From positions 29,948,231-30,012,230 of the forward strand of contig NC_083344.1 of assembly GCF_019175385.1 (NCBI RefSeq): a stretch of DNA of 64,000 bases, given 5' to 3'. The notes under the pieces were generated by a model, which saw only the letters and a program-made list of their open reading frames with translations, did no database searches and was not told the DNA's origin. The translations under genes were made by a program, and so were the position numbers. The first letter of the stretch is position 1, and each line of letters starts with the position of its first letter. Shown here piece by piece: positions 11,548 to 22,047 of the stretch. Source of the DNA: Lycium barbarum. Taxonomy: Eukaryota > Streptophyta > Magnoliopsida > Solanales > Solanaceae.

Positions 11548-13799
11548 TGTCATGACCCAACCAGAGGGCCATGACGGGCACCCGAAGCTAACCTACCGAG
11601 CACATCTGAACATGCATATCATAATCATATCTAGGTGAACCACAAAGATAGCTCATGGGTGTCATGATCTGTAAGGGAATATACCACAGGATAACGATAC
11701 ATTTCTATATAATCGTCAACAATTATACTCATCATCACAAGCCGAAAAGGCTGCCAAAAAATCATACAACAATATGAACCTGTAGGGTTATGAAACATCT
11801 AACTGTACACATATCTATGAGCCTTTACATAGAATACAAGTGACCGTAAAGGCCAATACCAATAGACTGCAGCTCCGAAGTAAGTGGAGTGCTCCTGAGA
11901 ATCCGCTGATAAAGAACCTACAGATCTGATCCATCTCCTTGCCTACCTGCGGGCATGAATGTAGCATCCCCAAATAAAAGGACGTTAGTACGAATAATGT
12001 ACTGAGCATGAAAGGCATGAATAACAACATAACAAGAGGTATGGAACATAATATAAGATAAAGATATAACCTGTACATTTGATTGCCTCGTAAGACAGAT
12101 ATCATGCATGCTTAGCTTTTTAAAGAAAACACTTTTCCTGCATATCAAACATAATATCATCATTAGCCCGCATTCGAGGTAACCATCGCACGCCGCCCAC
12201 TAGTTGTGTCTTCCCGGCCATGTAGGCACGGTGTTATTATCATTATCCATAAGCCGCCCACCGTAGTGGTGTCATCCCGGCCATTCAGGCACGATGTGAA
12301 AAAATACTTACATATATACGAAGCATGCATGAGATCCCAATTAAAAGCTACAATTCTATCAGAGTGACGTAAGGTCGGTAACCTCCGATTTATATTATAG
12401 AGCAATCATCATCACTATATCTCACCTTGAACGAACAATTATCATAAGGTGAGATCAACAACGATGAATAAAATCAAGAAATTCATGAAATAAACTCAAT
12501 AATCTCATAATAGCATCAAGACTGTAAACTTTGGAATCTCTAAAAATGGAATTACAGTCATCATTATTATCATCGTATAAAACATCTATCTCTAGTATCA
12601 TAAGAATTTTGAGAATCATGAACTTCTAGCTTTGGGGAAATAGGATATTATAGAAGTCATGTATGGGTTCATAAGAAAAGAATCATGCCTTTAGAAAGAA
12701 AGGGATTTAGCCTTAACATACCTTTTCGGTCTCCTTAACTTTAGCTACCTAACGCTTGTCCTCCCATGCTCGTAAATCTTACATTCAAGAGAGTTCATAT
12801 GATTGGTAGGCTTATCGTCACATGCTTGTCTTACGCCTTCAAACTAAATCCTTGTAGAAGCTGCCGAAATTCGGGCAGCATCTCCCCTCTTTATATCCCT
12901 AGCCCGAATTCACAGTACCAACAAAACAACAACAATAGCAATACCAATATGCACTACAACATCATCAACAATAATATACTCAATAAAATATCCGACACGA
13001 TGTTTTCCCAATATCTTGACCAATCACTAGACTTTATGAAGCTTTAACAACTAAATTTTCATAATACAATTCATAATATCAATAATAGAGAGTATCCTTA
13101 CCTCCATCAAGGTTGGAAAAACTTGGAATCTTATTTATCTTCGGTGGCCTCCTTTCATTCAACGAGATTCGTTGTTTAGAACAAGAACTACAAGACCTTA
13201 TACGCTTCCCGAGCCTAAATTTGGGGTTTTCACTTGATTTGGGCTAAAGGTTTTATGGAAGAAGTTGGGAGAATGTTCTAGGGGGTTAGGGAAGGTTTGG
13301 GGAGGATATTGAATGAAAATAAGGGGTAAATCCCCTTTATATATTGTTCTAGGGTCGGTTTGCACCAACCTAGAAATTTCCGCGCACTGTAGCTGCGCGT
13401 TTCTGCTTTGCCAGCCTGACTTGTAACGTCCATAATTCTCTACTACAACATCATATCGATGAGCGGTGTGTTGCGTTGGAAAGCAGACTTCATGAACTTC
13501 AATTTAGGCTTTTGCTTTACTTCAAATCTCCTCATATAATAAAAGATATTCTTTCCTAAAGTTGGCTCACACTTTGTTGTTCAAAATAATGCTTATCTTT
13601 TCCAAATTCATACCAAGTAAGCTCCTTCCACTCAATTCCTTATAGGACATTCCGAAATTCCTCATATGCATCCTTTACTCATAAAATATACTTAATAATG
13701 CATCGTCCCTTATACTCCAAAGTTGTTTTACTTAGCCATAGTTCAACATACTTATGCTCAAATTTGATAAGTGCTTCTCTGCAAGTATGGGGTGTAACA
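11548..13799 (-). repeat. 3' LTR of element D
   Basis: A 2,252 bp LTR with TGTCATGACCC at one end and GGTGTAACA at the other. Polypurine tract sequence follows on the right, so this is the 3' LTR of a minus-strand element whose interior lies to the right. It carries, on the minus strand, the GATATAAAGAGGGG / ATGCTGCCCGAA core module (12861-12897), the splice-like site AAAAGGTATGTTAAGG (GT at 12721-12720) and a partly decayed hairpin block (11947-12004). The abrupt change at 11547/11548 from integrase code to a TG terminus marks D's insertion into E. Confidence 0.85.
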
Positions 13800-13835
13800 T
13801 CCTTCCCCCCTTAAAAACATTCGTCCTCGAATGTT
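13800..13835 (-). promoter_or_regulatory. Polypurine tract and upstream palindrome of element D
   Basis: In minus-strand sense, the perfect palindromic stem AACATTCG/CGAATGTT with an AGGA loop (13816-13835) is followed by a G-run (13800-13812) abutting the LTR. The arrangement is the same as in A, C, G, H and I. Confidence 0.85.
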
Positions 13836-14515
13836 GTAGTTTTTGAGCTTATGATGTTATCATTGATTTCTTAAAATGGTTGTCCTCCTTTAGACCCTGA
13901 TCTTCATCTCTTATAATATGAGTTCATCAGTCTTCTTTCATGTTCACCTAACTCTTTGTCGAACTCATTCATTAGTTTCATATCCTGATGCCCTTTTATA
14001 TGTAACCAATGGTCAGCTGATATTCAGTTATCATCTTGTTCCCATTAAGGTGATCTTGTCTCATAATCGCTACGGCTCTCCGCTGATCTTGCGAGTATTC
14101 TTAATTGTTGTACCCTTTTTACTTGCTCTTTATTTCTCTACTAGTAGATAAACTCTCTTGTTCAGATATGGCACCTTTCTTTGCTCGCTTCTCTGGTGCA
14201 ATTTTAGATTATCCCTCTTTGTACTGGTTGACCTTATATACATACCATATCATCTCCTTTTAATTCCTTGGTCGGACTCCTTAATTCCTTACAATATCAT
14301 CATATTCATATTTGAACTTTTCCTCCAATATCCTCTCTCAATATTAACATAATTACAAAATAAACTCATAGACATGGAACTAAGATAAAATCCTACTTAA
14401 TCGTAATTTCCTTTCAATACGAGTATGCTTTCTTCTTAAGTCCTTGGCTCTCTTATACCAATGACTAATTGAGACTTAAACTAACCTCCATTCTTCTTTG
14501 GCTCCTTATCATTAT
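13836..14515 (-). other. Interior of element D, part 1
   Basis: Pyrimidine-rich top strand without any credible coding frame or retroelement motif. It continues at 33249 after the A insertion and at 37500 after F. The last five bases, ATTAT (14511-14515), are the target duplication of A. D is probably non-autonomous, but part of its interior lies outside the window, so a remote coding region cannot be excluded. Confidence 0.6.
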
Positions 14516-15765
14516 TGTTATGTTCCGTGTTTTCGTATAATTGGAAATCGAGAAATAATTAAGACTTGTGTGTTATGAGGAAATATTTTGATTTTAGTAG
14601 ATATGACTATGCTGGTTATGAAATTATTGGTGCTAAGACATTGGGGAAGGCCGAGGGTAAATTTGGAATTTCGGAAATTAGTTTCGGGAATTACAAAACG
14701 GGACTTCTAATGAATTGGGCCAAGAAAATTGGAACAAAATTTAGGCCCAAGTCCAATGGGGTGGCCGGCCACAAGGCAAGGCCCAAGCCCCTCATTAAGT
14801 GGTCATGTGATTTTCACATGACCCTTAGTTGATATATATCCATATCTTCCCTTGTAATTATCAAGAAGCCATACCAAACACAAAAAAAAATTGAACAATA
14901 CTCCTAGCATAGCTCTCGGCCGAGCTTGAGAAAGAGAGAAAGAAAAAAAAATTCTAGCCTTGTTTTAATCCTAAAAATCGTGTCCTTGTTGTAGTTATAG
15001 CAAGCGCAAGACGCTCTTCAACGTGATACAATTTATTTGGAGGAAGAATCACGTTTGCGACAAGTCGGATTTTCAAGAAAAGGTAAGAATTTTGTTACTT
15101 TAATGTTATGGAATTGGTATGAATATGTTAAGGATTAATAATAGGCGAGAATCCCGTAACTTTGATGTGTGAATGAAGCCGTGTGTGTGTGTGTGTGTGT
15201 TTTGCATAGTGGCCGTGAGCCCTAAGAAGGAGAAAGAAGTTTGAGTTTGATCTTGTTTAGTTTGTTCAATGTGTCGTTGCGACCTTTATATCGTAAATGA
15301 ACGTTTAAGGAATTGAATTGGCGTTGGAAAAGGATTTCGGATCATTACGGGAAAGTGTATACCTTTTGTATATTTGCGTATATCATTGTATATCTTTGAT
15401 ACTAAAGACTTTAAATGTGACTTATGGTTGATGTTAATGAATTTGGAGTGAAACAATGAGAGTTAGAACGTTCGTCGTAATTTTTGATGTTTTGAATGAA
15501 ATATGGAAAGGAATGAATTTCGGGAAACTTTGTATATGATTTGGAATATATGTGGGGTGTGATTGAATAATCTTGTATGAGTGAATGAATACAATAATGT
15601 GGATATAAGTTTGGAATTGTGAAGTTTGAATGAAAGATTGTCAACTTGTGTAGTAAGGTAGGACTTTGAAGCTAGAATGACTTGATTATGGTTTGTGTTG
15701 TTTGATGATGTTTGGGTTGTTATTGTTGATGTATTTTGAGCCGAGCTAAGTCTCGGGGGTGTTAG

Positions 15766-15797
15766 ATTTATAGGGGAAATGCTGCCGAAATTTCGGT
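15766..15797 (+). promoter_or_regulatory. Core promoter-like module of the A LTR
   Basis: A TATA-like ATTTATAGG runs into GGGGAAATGCTGCC and the perfect palindrome CCGAAATTTCGG (15785-15796). Equivalent modules lie in the LTRs of G (47778-47810, 63411-63442), H, I and D, and in weaker form in C and F. Conservation across families with otherwise different LTRs, at a constant distance before the splice-like site, suggests the transcription start and start of R. The function is inferred. Confidence 0.55.
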
Positions 15798-15913
15798 AGA
15801 CAAAAATCAAGTTAATGGAAATCTTAAGCCTAAGAATCTCTAATTGGTAACTTTGACCATTTGCAGATTCTGGACGAAACGGGATTTGATTTTAAGGAAA
15901 GCATAAGACGTCC

Positions 15914-15924
15914 ATAAGGTATGT
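15914..15924 (+). other. Conserved 5' splice-like site in the A LTR
   Basis: ATAAGGTATGTAAAGC matches the plant donor consensus AG|GTATGT. The same sequence stands at the equivalent place in G (GT at 47933), C (39859), F (36104) and, on the minus strand, in H (57152), I (8402) and D (12721). The 3' LTR copy of A is at about 31712. In A the 5' exon would begin near the core module about 120 bp upstream. Confidence 0.5.
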
Positions 15925-16338
15925 AAAGCTTCCCACTTCTTCGTTTGGCATGTCTTAGTATGTTAGGTGGATATTGGAACCTCCGGAGCATTTCTGCTCC
16001 TCGAAACCCGATCTACAAAACGACTACTATTCATTCAATTCAATTGAAGCCTAAAGGCTCTATTTTGGCTAGAATGCAACCAAATGTTCGAAACCTATCG
16101 AAATGTGATCGGGTCACTTTGAAATCATTATATATGATCTTTTGGCCTTTAAATGTTCGTAAATTATGTTCGCCACCTCAATCTGACTCGAGGTGGGCCC
16201 GCTAACCCCGAGACGCCCAATTTGTCCTATCGGGCTCTCTTTTTGGATGAACTTCTATATGAGATCTTCGACTTTGAGACTTCCCTCTATGAATTATGTT
16301 TTGACTATTATGATATGTTAAGTTTTGTTTTGAGCCAT

Positions 16339-18073
16339 TGATGTGGCGTGAATTTACACCATAATCGATGCTTTTTAACTATAAGTTTTACTTGTTTTTA
16401 AGCAAGTCTGTATTATTTTACGTGGTTTCTGTCATGTTTCAGGTTATACGAGGTCCCTAGAGCCTAAGTGTGGAAAACAAGCAAAAAAGTTGCAAAACTG
16501 GGGATAACTGGAAGTTCTGGAAATTTTCGCGAAATATTGCTCTTTGCGATCGCGCGGCAAGATCACGCGGTCGCGGTGACGCGCGTCCGTGACACTGCGC
16601 GAACGCGCAGTTAGTTCACGCGGTCGCGGTCACGCGCGTCCGTGATCCTGCGCGATCGCGGTTCCTCTTCTCGCATTCGCGATTCGTAAACGAAGCAATT
16701 ACACGCGATCGCGCAGTGACGTGGCGCGATCGCATTGAAGGATTTTTCAGCGTTTTTGACCAGAACTCGGATTTTGACGATGCCTTCCATCCCAGTTCAT
16801 ATAAATAGAAAACTAGGGCAAAATATCAGATCATCTTTGGCAGCTCCCACAAGTTGGAGGCTAGGGTTCCTACAAAAATGTTCTCTCTTCTTTTTAATCC
16901 TTGTTGATGGAAATCTCTTGGTGACAATTAAGATTGATACTCTTGTTGTGCTTATTTATTCATTTGATAACTGGAAGTTCTGGAAATTTTCGCGAAATAT
17001 TGCTCTTCGCGATTGCGCGGCAAGATCACGCGGTCGCGGTGACGCGCGTCCGTGACACTGCGCGAACGCGCAGTTAGTTCACGCGGTCGCGGTGACGCGC
17101 GTCCGTGACCCTGCGCGATCGCGGTTCCTCTTCTCGCGTTCGCGATTCGTAAACGAAGCAATTACACGCGATCGCGCAGTGACGTGGCGCGATCGCATTG
17201 AAGGATTTTTCAGCGTTTTCGACCAGAACTCGGATTTTGACGATGCCTTCCATCCCAGTTCATATAAATAGAAAACTAGGGCAAAATATCAGATCATCTT
17301 TGGCAGCTCCCACAAGTTGGAGGCTAGGGTTCCTACAAAAATGTTCTCTCTTCTTTTTAATCCTTATTGATGGAAATCTCTTGGTGACAATTAAGATTGA
17401 TACTCTTGTTGTGCTTATTTATTCATTTGCATTGTTCTTAATCAAGTAAGTTTTTGCTTTTTTAATTATTCTTGTTCTTGAATGTTTTCATTGGATTAGC
17501 TAACCTTTGAACTCGCCCATTTACTTTGTTTGAAACTCGGAAGAGGAAGAACGGAGTTGGGATAGAATAATTAACATGAATTTGGGGCGTTAACCCTCAT
17601 CTAATGGAAGTTGACCTAGGAATAGGCAATACCACTTGTAGCCATATTCGGGTGTTCTTAATGCTCCTAATTGCTTGAGGGATCTTCAATTGGGTAGTCT
17701 AGTTAATCTTCGGAAGAAGTTAATTTAGAGTCATTATCCGAGGCTAAATAACATAAACTTGCTATTATTTACAATTCGTGAAATAGATTGGATCGTTACT
17801 TGAGAAGTAGTTTCCCTTCTTCCATTCTTGTTGCCATTGATCAATTTACTTGCTTTGTAGATTAGAATTTATATTTCCATATTTTATAAAAACCTTATCA
17901 AAAACAACCATTGATGCGTTCGGGCATAGCTATTGTTAGTGATAATTCCTAATCTGCTTAAATCACCTACATATTGTTCTCTGTGGGATTCGACCCCGAC
18001 TCATAGTTGGGTAAATTATATTTGCATACGACCGTGCCCATTCTAATTAATAGGGTGGATTTGGACGTTACCA
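16339..18073 (+). repeat. 5' LTR of B with internal duplication
   Basis: The 5' LTR is 1,735 bp against 1,272 bp in the 3' LTR. The whole excess is a 463 bp tandem duplication (16503-16965 and 16966-17428). Outside this, the two LTRs are nearly identical. Four GCGATCGC palindromes and several GCGGTCGCGG and GCGAACGCGC variants lie at 16540-16735 and recur in the duplicate. A TATA-like ATATAAATAG is at 16799-16808. Confidence 0.92.
16503..17428 (+). repeat. 463 bp tandem duplication in the 5' LTR of B
   Basis: GATAACTGGAAGTTCTGG begins both units (16503 and 16966), and both run to ATTTATTCATTT. The 3' LTR has a single unit (from about 22911). Each copy carries its own TATA-like box and CG-rich palindrome cluster. 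The copies differ from each other at a few CpG sites by C-to-T changes. Confidence 0.93.
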
Positions 18074-18077
18074 AAAA

Positions 18078-18095
18078 TGGCGCCGCTGCCGGGGA
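18078..18095 (+). other. Primer binding site of B
   Basis: TGGCGCCGCTGCCGGGGA lies four bases after the LTR. It pairs with the 3' end of plant Asp tRNA with one mismatch (C for T at position 9). This primer is usual for Athila and related Tat lineages, unlike the Met primer of the surrounding chromoviruses. Confidence 0.85.
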
Positions 18096-18212
18096 ACAAT
18101 TGGTGTATTTTGGCTAATCTAGGAAATAAGCTAACTTGCTTTGATCCGAACCCGTAAATATTTGTGTAGTTGTTTTCTGTGTTTTATTTTATATAAAAAA
18201 AATAAAAAAAAA

Positions 18213-18767
18213 ATGGCATCTTTCCATGAAAACTTGTTTAGTAATGACTTTTATTGTGAGCATGGCCAAATTGGTGAGTTCAAATTCATGATGGAGTGTC
18301 TACTAGGTGAGGGTAATGAAAACCAAAAAGCTTTTGAAGAGTACTTGGAAACTAGTCTCCAACTTGGTTTGATGAAAGAAGAAGAAAATCCTCCACGGGC
18401 AAATCATTATGAACTACCCAATGCTCAAGATAAAAGGGTAAATCATGAAGATGAGTTTATTGGGAATGCCAAAGAAAAAAATGAACGGGAGTCAACCATT
18501 GTTCTGTACAATATGGTTGGTGTTGACCCCAATCCGGGGGAAAAAGAGGATGTCATAGTTCAAAAAGTTCAAGAGCCTTATATTCTGCAATTTGAAAATT
18601 CAACAAGGCAAAATGACATTCCTCACTTGAAAGCCAAGAAGTGTAGAATGAACAATATTTTACTTGGCGTGATCAGATATTTACCACCCCCCACTGCTCG
18701 TGGTCACAAACTTGATTCCAAGTTAGGTGCCCAATTCAAAAGCTCCAAATGGCGAGAAAAGCGGTAA
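18213..18767 (+). CDS. B ORF1, unrecognised 184-residue protein
   Basis: The open frame starts at the ATG after an A-rich leader (MASFHENLFSNDFYCEHG); an upstream in-frame Met at 18141 exists but is less likely. The protein is acidic and polar overall, with a Glu-rich middle and a basic Lys/Arg end (SSKWREKR). It has no retroviral zinc knuckle, protease or polymerase motif. Its place just after the primer site is where gag would start in an autonomous element. Its end lies immediately before the GGGAGGCAACCC motif that in Athila-type elements follows pol. That suggests a large internal deletion which joined the start and end of an ancestral gag-pol. This origin is inference; the function is unknown. 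Confidence 0.45.
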   Translation: MASFHENLFSNDFYCEHGQIGEFKFMMECLLGEGNENQKAFEEYLETSLQLGLMKEEENPPRANHYELPNAQDKRVNHEDEFIGNAKEKNERESTIVLYNMVGVDPNPGEKEDVIVQKVQEPYILQFENSTRQNDIPHLKAKKCRMNNILLGVIRYLPPPTARGHKLDSKLGAQFKSSKWREKR

Positions 18768-18798
18768 AGTTGGTATCCGTCGTGCCGCGACGTTAACT

Positions 18799-18824
18799 TA
18801 AGCGCTTGGTGGGAGGCAACCCAT
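18799..18824 (+). other. Athila-type conserved hairpin motif
   Basis: AAGCGCTTGGTGGGAGG followed by CAACCCA forms a small TGGG/CCCA stem. From memory, a nearly identical motif lies after pol in many Athila-like elements. Here it directly follows ORF1, which supports placing B in that lineage. Confidence 0.5.
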
Positions 18825-19022
18825 CGTTTTAAAATTTTTTTTTTTAATCATTTTTGAAATTTGATTTTTTAGAATTGTTTAGTTTATGATTTGTGACTAA
18901 TCTGCAAAATTTCACAATTTTTGGAGTTGTTTTGAATAGGTGGAGTTTTCAGAACAGCCACAAATCAGTAGCTGCTGGTTTCTGCTTATTTTCTGAACTG
19001 CTGGTTTTTGCCGAAATTTACT

Positions 19023-19768
19023 CTACGCGATCGCGCAACAACCTCACGCGATCGCGGTTAAAAATAAAAAATAAAAAATAAATATTTAACTCAGCGCGAT
19101 CGCGACCGAAGGTCACGCGAACGCGCTGAGGCGCGTTTACAGGTATCAAAACAGATCAAAAAGGGCATAACGGCTTAAAACATCATTTTCTTCAGTTTTC
19201 CTAAAAAAAAATCTCATTTTTCTCTCAAATTCAACTTCAAAAATTCGGAAAATTTCTTCAACTTGCAACCACAAGGTATGTGATTCCTCCATTATCTTGT
19301 CCCTAGGGTTGTTTTTATCATCTTTCCATGTTAGAAATTGTGAGTTAAATTTTTTTTTTCTCCATTTATTTAAGCATGAAAATGTGATGAAATTGTTGAA
19401 ATTCTTGTTATATAAATTGTTGTTTGTTGTTGAGTGATGTGAGTTGAGTGTTGGTTGCTGATATAAGAAAAAAATTGGGCAAAACACAAGCTTAAAATCG
19501 TTGAATTGAATGCACAAAATTGATGCCCATAACCTGTTTGTGAAAATGCTTCGCTGCATCTAAAATGATTCAGCGCGATCGCGGCCTGTACTGGCGCGAT
19601 CGCGCTGAGTAAATGACCAAAACTGACGCGAACGCGTAATGTTGAACCGCGATCGCGGTTAATGAGACAATAAAAATGTCGCGATCGCGCCAGTTCCTCG
19701 CGCGATCGCGCTAGAGGAAAACAGCAAAATGCCGCGATCGCGCTGCCTTGTCACGCGATCGCGTTGAA
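19023..19768 (+). repeat. Dispersed GCGATCGC palindrome cluster in B interior
   Basis: Around ten GCGATCGC sites, mostly extended to CGCGATCGCG, occur between ORF1 and ORF2 (near 19026, 19054, 19094, 19573, 19595, 19650, 19679, 19702, 19732, 19755). They are mixed with GCGAACGCG variants. Intervals are irregular, and the sequence between them is AT-rich and unrelated, so this is not a simple tandem array. The same palindrome recurs in both LTRs. No coding frame fits the region. Confidence 0.75.
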
Positions 19769-19915
19769 GGAAAAGTCTCAGTTCACAGACAGAATGCTCG
19801 CACAGAGCTGTTCCAAACTTGGGTGCCCAAATGTCCTTAACCCAACTCCTCATTATACATCATTATAGGTGTTCATATGCATTGTGTTTGCTTTGTAGGT
19901 ACTTAAACTCAAAAA

Positions 19916-21205
19916 ATGGCTTCATCATCCAGTGCTGCCCAAGTACCATTGATTGAATATTATGACACCCCCACCTTCCAGTCAGCAAAATGTTCAAAGC
20001 TATATGATAGACTGCTGGGAAAGAGCTTCATTGAAGAGAGGGGCTTTGTAACAGAAAGTTTGGAAGAAAAGATGCCCGAGTTCTATGGAAGGTTGGTGAC
20101 AAGCGGCTGGATACGCTTTGCAGATGAACCAATCAGGGCAAATCATACCCTGGTGCGGGAATTCTACGCAAATGCTGCAGAGGCAGACATTACACATAGG
20201 GCAATTGTCAAAGTCAGAGGTGTGGATGTCCTGTGCAATGCCTCAAGAATCAATGCCTATTATAATCTGCAGGATGGTGACAACAGCGAGATGGCACAGA
20301 TGTACGAAAACCTGCGGCAACAATGGTTTGTGACCCACCTTCACGGTGGGGAACAACCAAAGTGGCTAAACACAATGCAGAAAAGGATTGACTCTGCAGA
20401 CTTCACCGCTGAAGCCAAAACTTGGCTTGATATTGTCACATCCAGGGTGCTGCCTTCAAAACATGATTCAGAGGTGCCGCTTGAGAGGGCTAAAGTAATT
20501 TGTGCTGTGATGGAAGGATTGCCTGTTGACGTGGGGAGACTCATTATGCAGGAAATCCGGGAGGTGGTGCTTGAACGGACCAAGAGATTATTCTTCCCAT
20601 CATTGATCACTTACTTGTGCTCCACTGATGGAGTGCCCACGAGACCAGGCGACAGAGAAAAAGGGCCTGCTGGACCGATTTATCCGTTGAAAAAGAGAGG
20701 GCCTGGTAATGTACAGAAGAAGAGGAAGATTGATATAGCAACATCATCATTTGAGCAGTTCACATCTACTGCATCAAATTCTATTGGTGGGGCATCAGCC
20801 CCTCCCATGGCTATACCAATCTTGCCACCACTGCAAGAAGCCGCCAGGCCTTTCTAATATATCTCCACCCAGGTCCATGGGGTGGACAATCGGATCCAGC
20901 AGCTAGTAGCTAGTCTCCCTGCGGGCCCACATGGCGAAGGCACATCTATAGCTCCCTCTGTTCCTATTGGTCCGACATTAGCAGGTGTGGTGGAGGACAT
21001 GAAGCATATCAAATAAAAGCAAGGAAAAATAGAGAGGAGGCAGAAAAAGGCAAGGGAGCATGCCAAGAAGCAAAGCAAATTCCTGAACAAAATGATGAGC
21101 ATTCTGAGAAGTGTATGCGGAGCACAGCACGACGAGGAGGAAAATGAGGACGATTTTGTCCTGCCAGAGCCCAGCAGCTCCAGTTCAGAGAGTGAGCAGA
21201 GATGA
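19916..21205 (+). pseudogene. B ORF2, putative plant transposon protein domain (PF20167-like), two in-frame stops
   Basis: A frame from ATG 19916 encodes a protein of up to 429 codons, interrupted by TAA at 20855-20857 and at 21014-21016 with no frameshift. Residues ~70-245 follow the pattern I know from the putative plant transposon protein domain of plant retroelements: VREFYAN, a V.VRGVDV strand, RINAYYNL, WLDIVTSRVLPS, VICAVMEGLPVDVGRLI and FPSLITYLC. A basic KKRGPGNVQKKRK patch follows (~260), then Ser/Pro-rich linker. Beyond the first stop come a Lys/Arg-rich helix and an acidic Glu/Asp tail ending in a serine run. The function of the domain is not established, and despite its database-style name no transposase catalytic triad is visible. 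It could act as a DNA- or RNA-binding accessory protein. The first 313 codons remain open. Confidence 0.75.
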
Positions 21206-22015
21206 CCATAGCACGCAGTGCTAGGAGGTATGAAAAAAAAAAAAAAGGTTTTTCTGTGTTGATGTACTGCAGTGAGGACACTGCAAGTTTTTTGGTTAGG
21301 GGTAGGAACCTCCTCGGCTTTTCTTTACCAGAGTTCTTTTCCTGAGGGGAGTTTTATTTTGTTGAAACTGGCATGTTTAGGATGTTGCTTAGGTTGAATA
21401 GAATAATTTTGTTTTATTTGGTACTACTTGATAACTAATGGCATGTATTGTGTTTGTTGAAATTTTTGGACCCCTCGAAAAATTGAAAAATGCATACTTA
21501 GAACAGTTATTGTCTGACATGATTGATTCTTTATATGACATTGTGATTATTGGGGTGTTGTGTGTGATGAATTACTACTTAGGAGGCCACAAGTGTAAAA
21601 ATTATTGTCCTTATGCTGATGTGTGTGTGAAGTGTTAGTTTGATTCTGTTTATGCATGTATAATCTAGAACTTGCCCGGTTGGTTTTGTTTGAAATACGA
21701 AAGTTAGTTTGGTTGTGAAATGATCTTAGGCTTTCTTTGGGTAAATAAGTCACTGTGCCTAAATAAGCCTCTCCAAAAGCTGAAAATACCCCTAGTTTCC
21801 CCTTTTGAGCCTTTTTGACCTTTTTCTTGGCTAGCCAATTATGAAACCTTACCCTTTGTGAAATTAATTCATCTTCACACCCGTTCCCTCCTTGATGCTA
21901 TTAATTAGATGAGGCAAAATGTCTAAGTTGGAGGTGAATTAAATGTGGAGTACATGTTCAAAACATAAGTTGGGGGTGGTGGAGTTTGCTAGTGAAGATT
22001 CGATGTGGTAGCTGC

Positions 22016-22047
<32 letters not shown>

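Noticed and set aside
10554..13799. E pol fragment and D LTR as one element
   Set aside because: At 11548 an LTR terminus meets the middle of the integrase frame, and D's own polypurine tract lies on the far side of the LTR (13800), so they are two elements.
16540..16735. GCGATCGC as the cyanobacterial HIP1 motif, implying contamination or transfer
   Set aside because: The surrounding sequence is a plant LTR with target duplication and Asp-tRNA primer site; the shared octamer is coincidental.
19916..20857. DNA transposase of a class II element
   Set aside because: The domain name mentions transposon, but no DDE triad, terminal inverted repeats or matching target pattern is visible; it sits between LTRs with primer site and polypurine tract.
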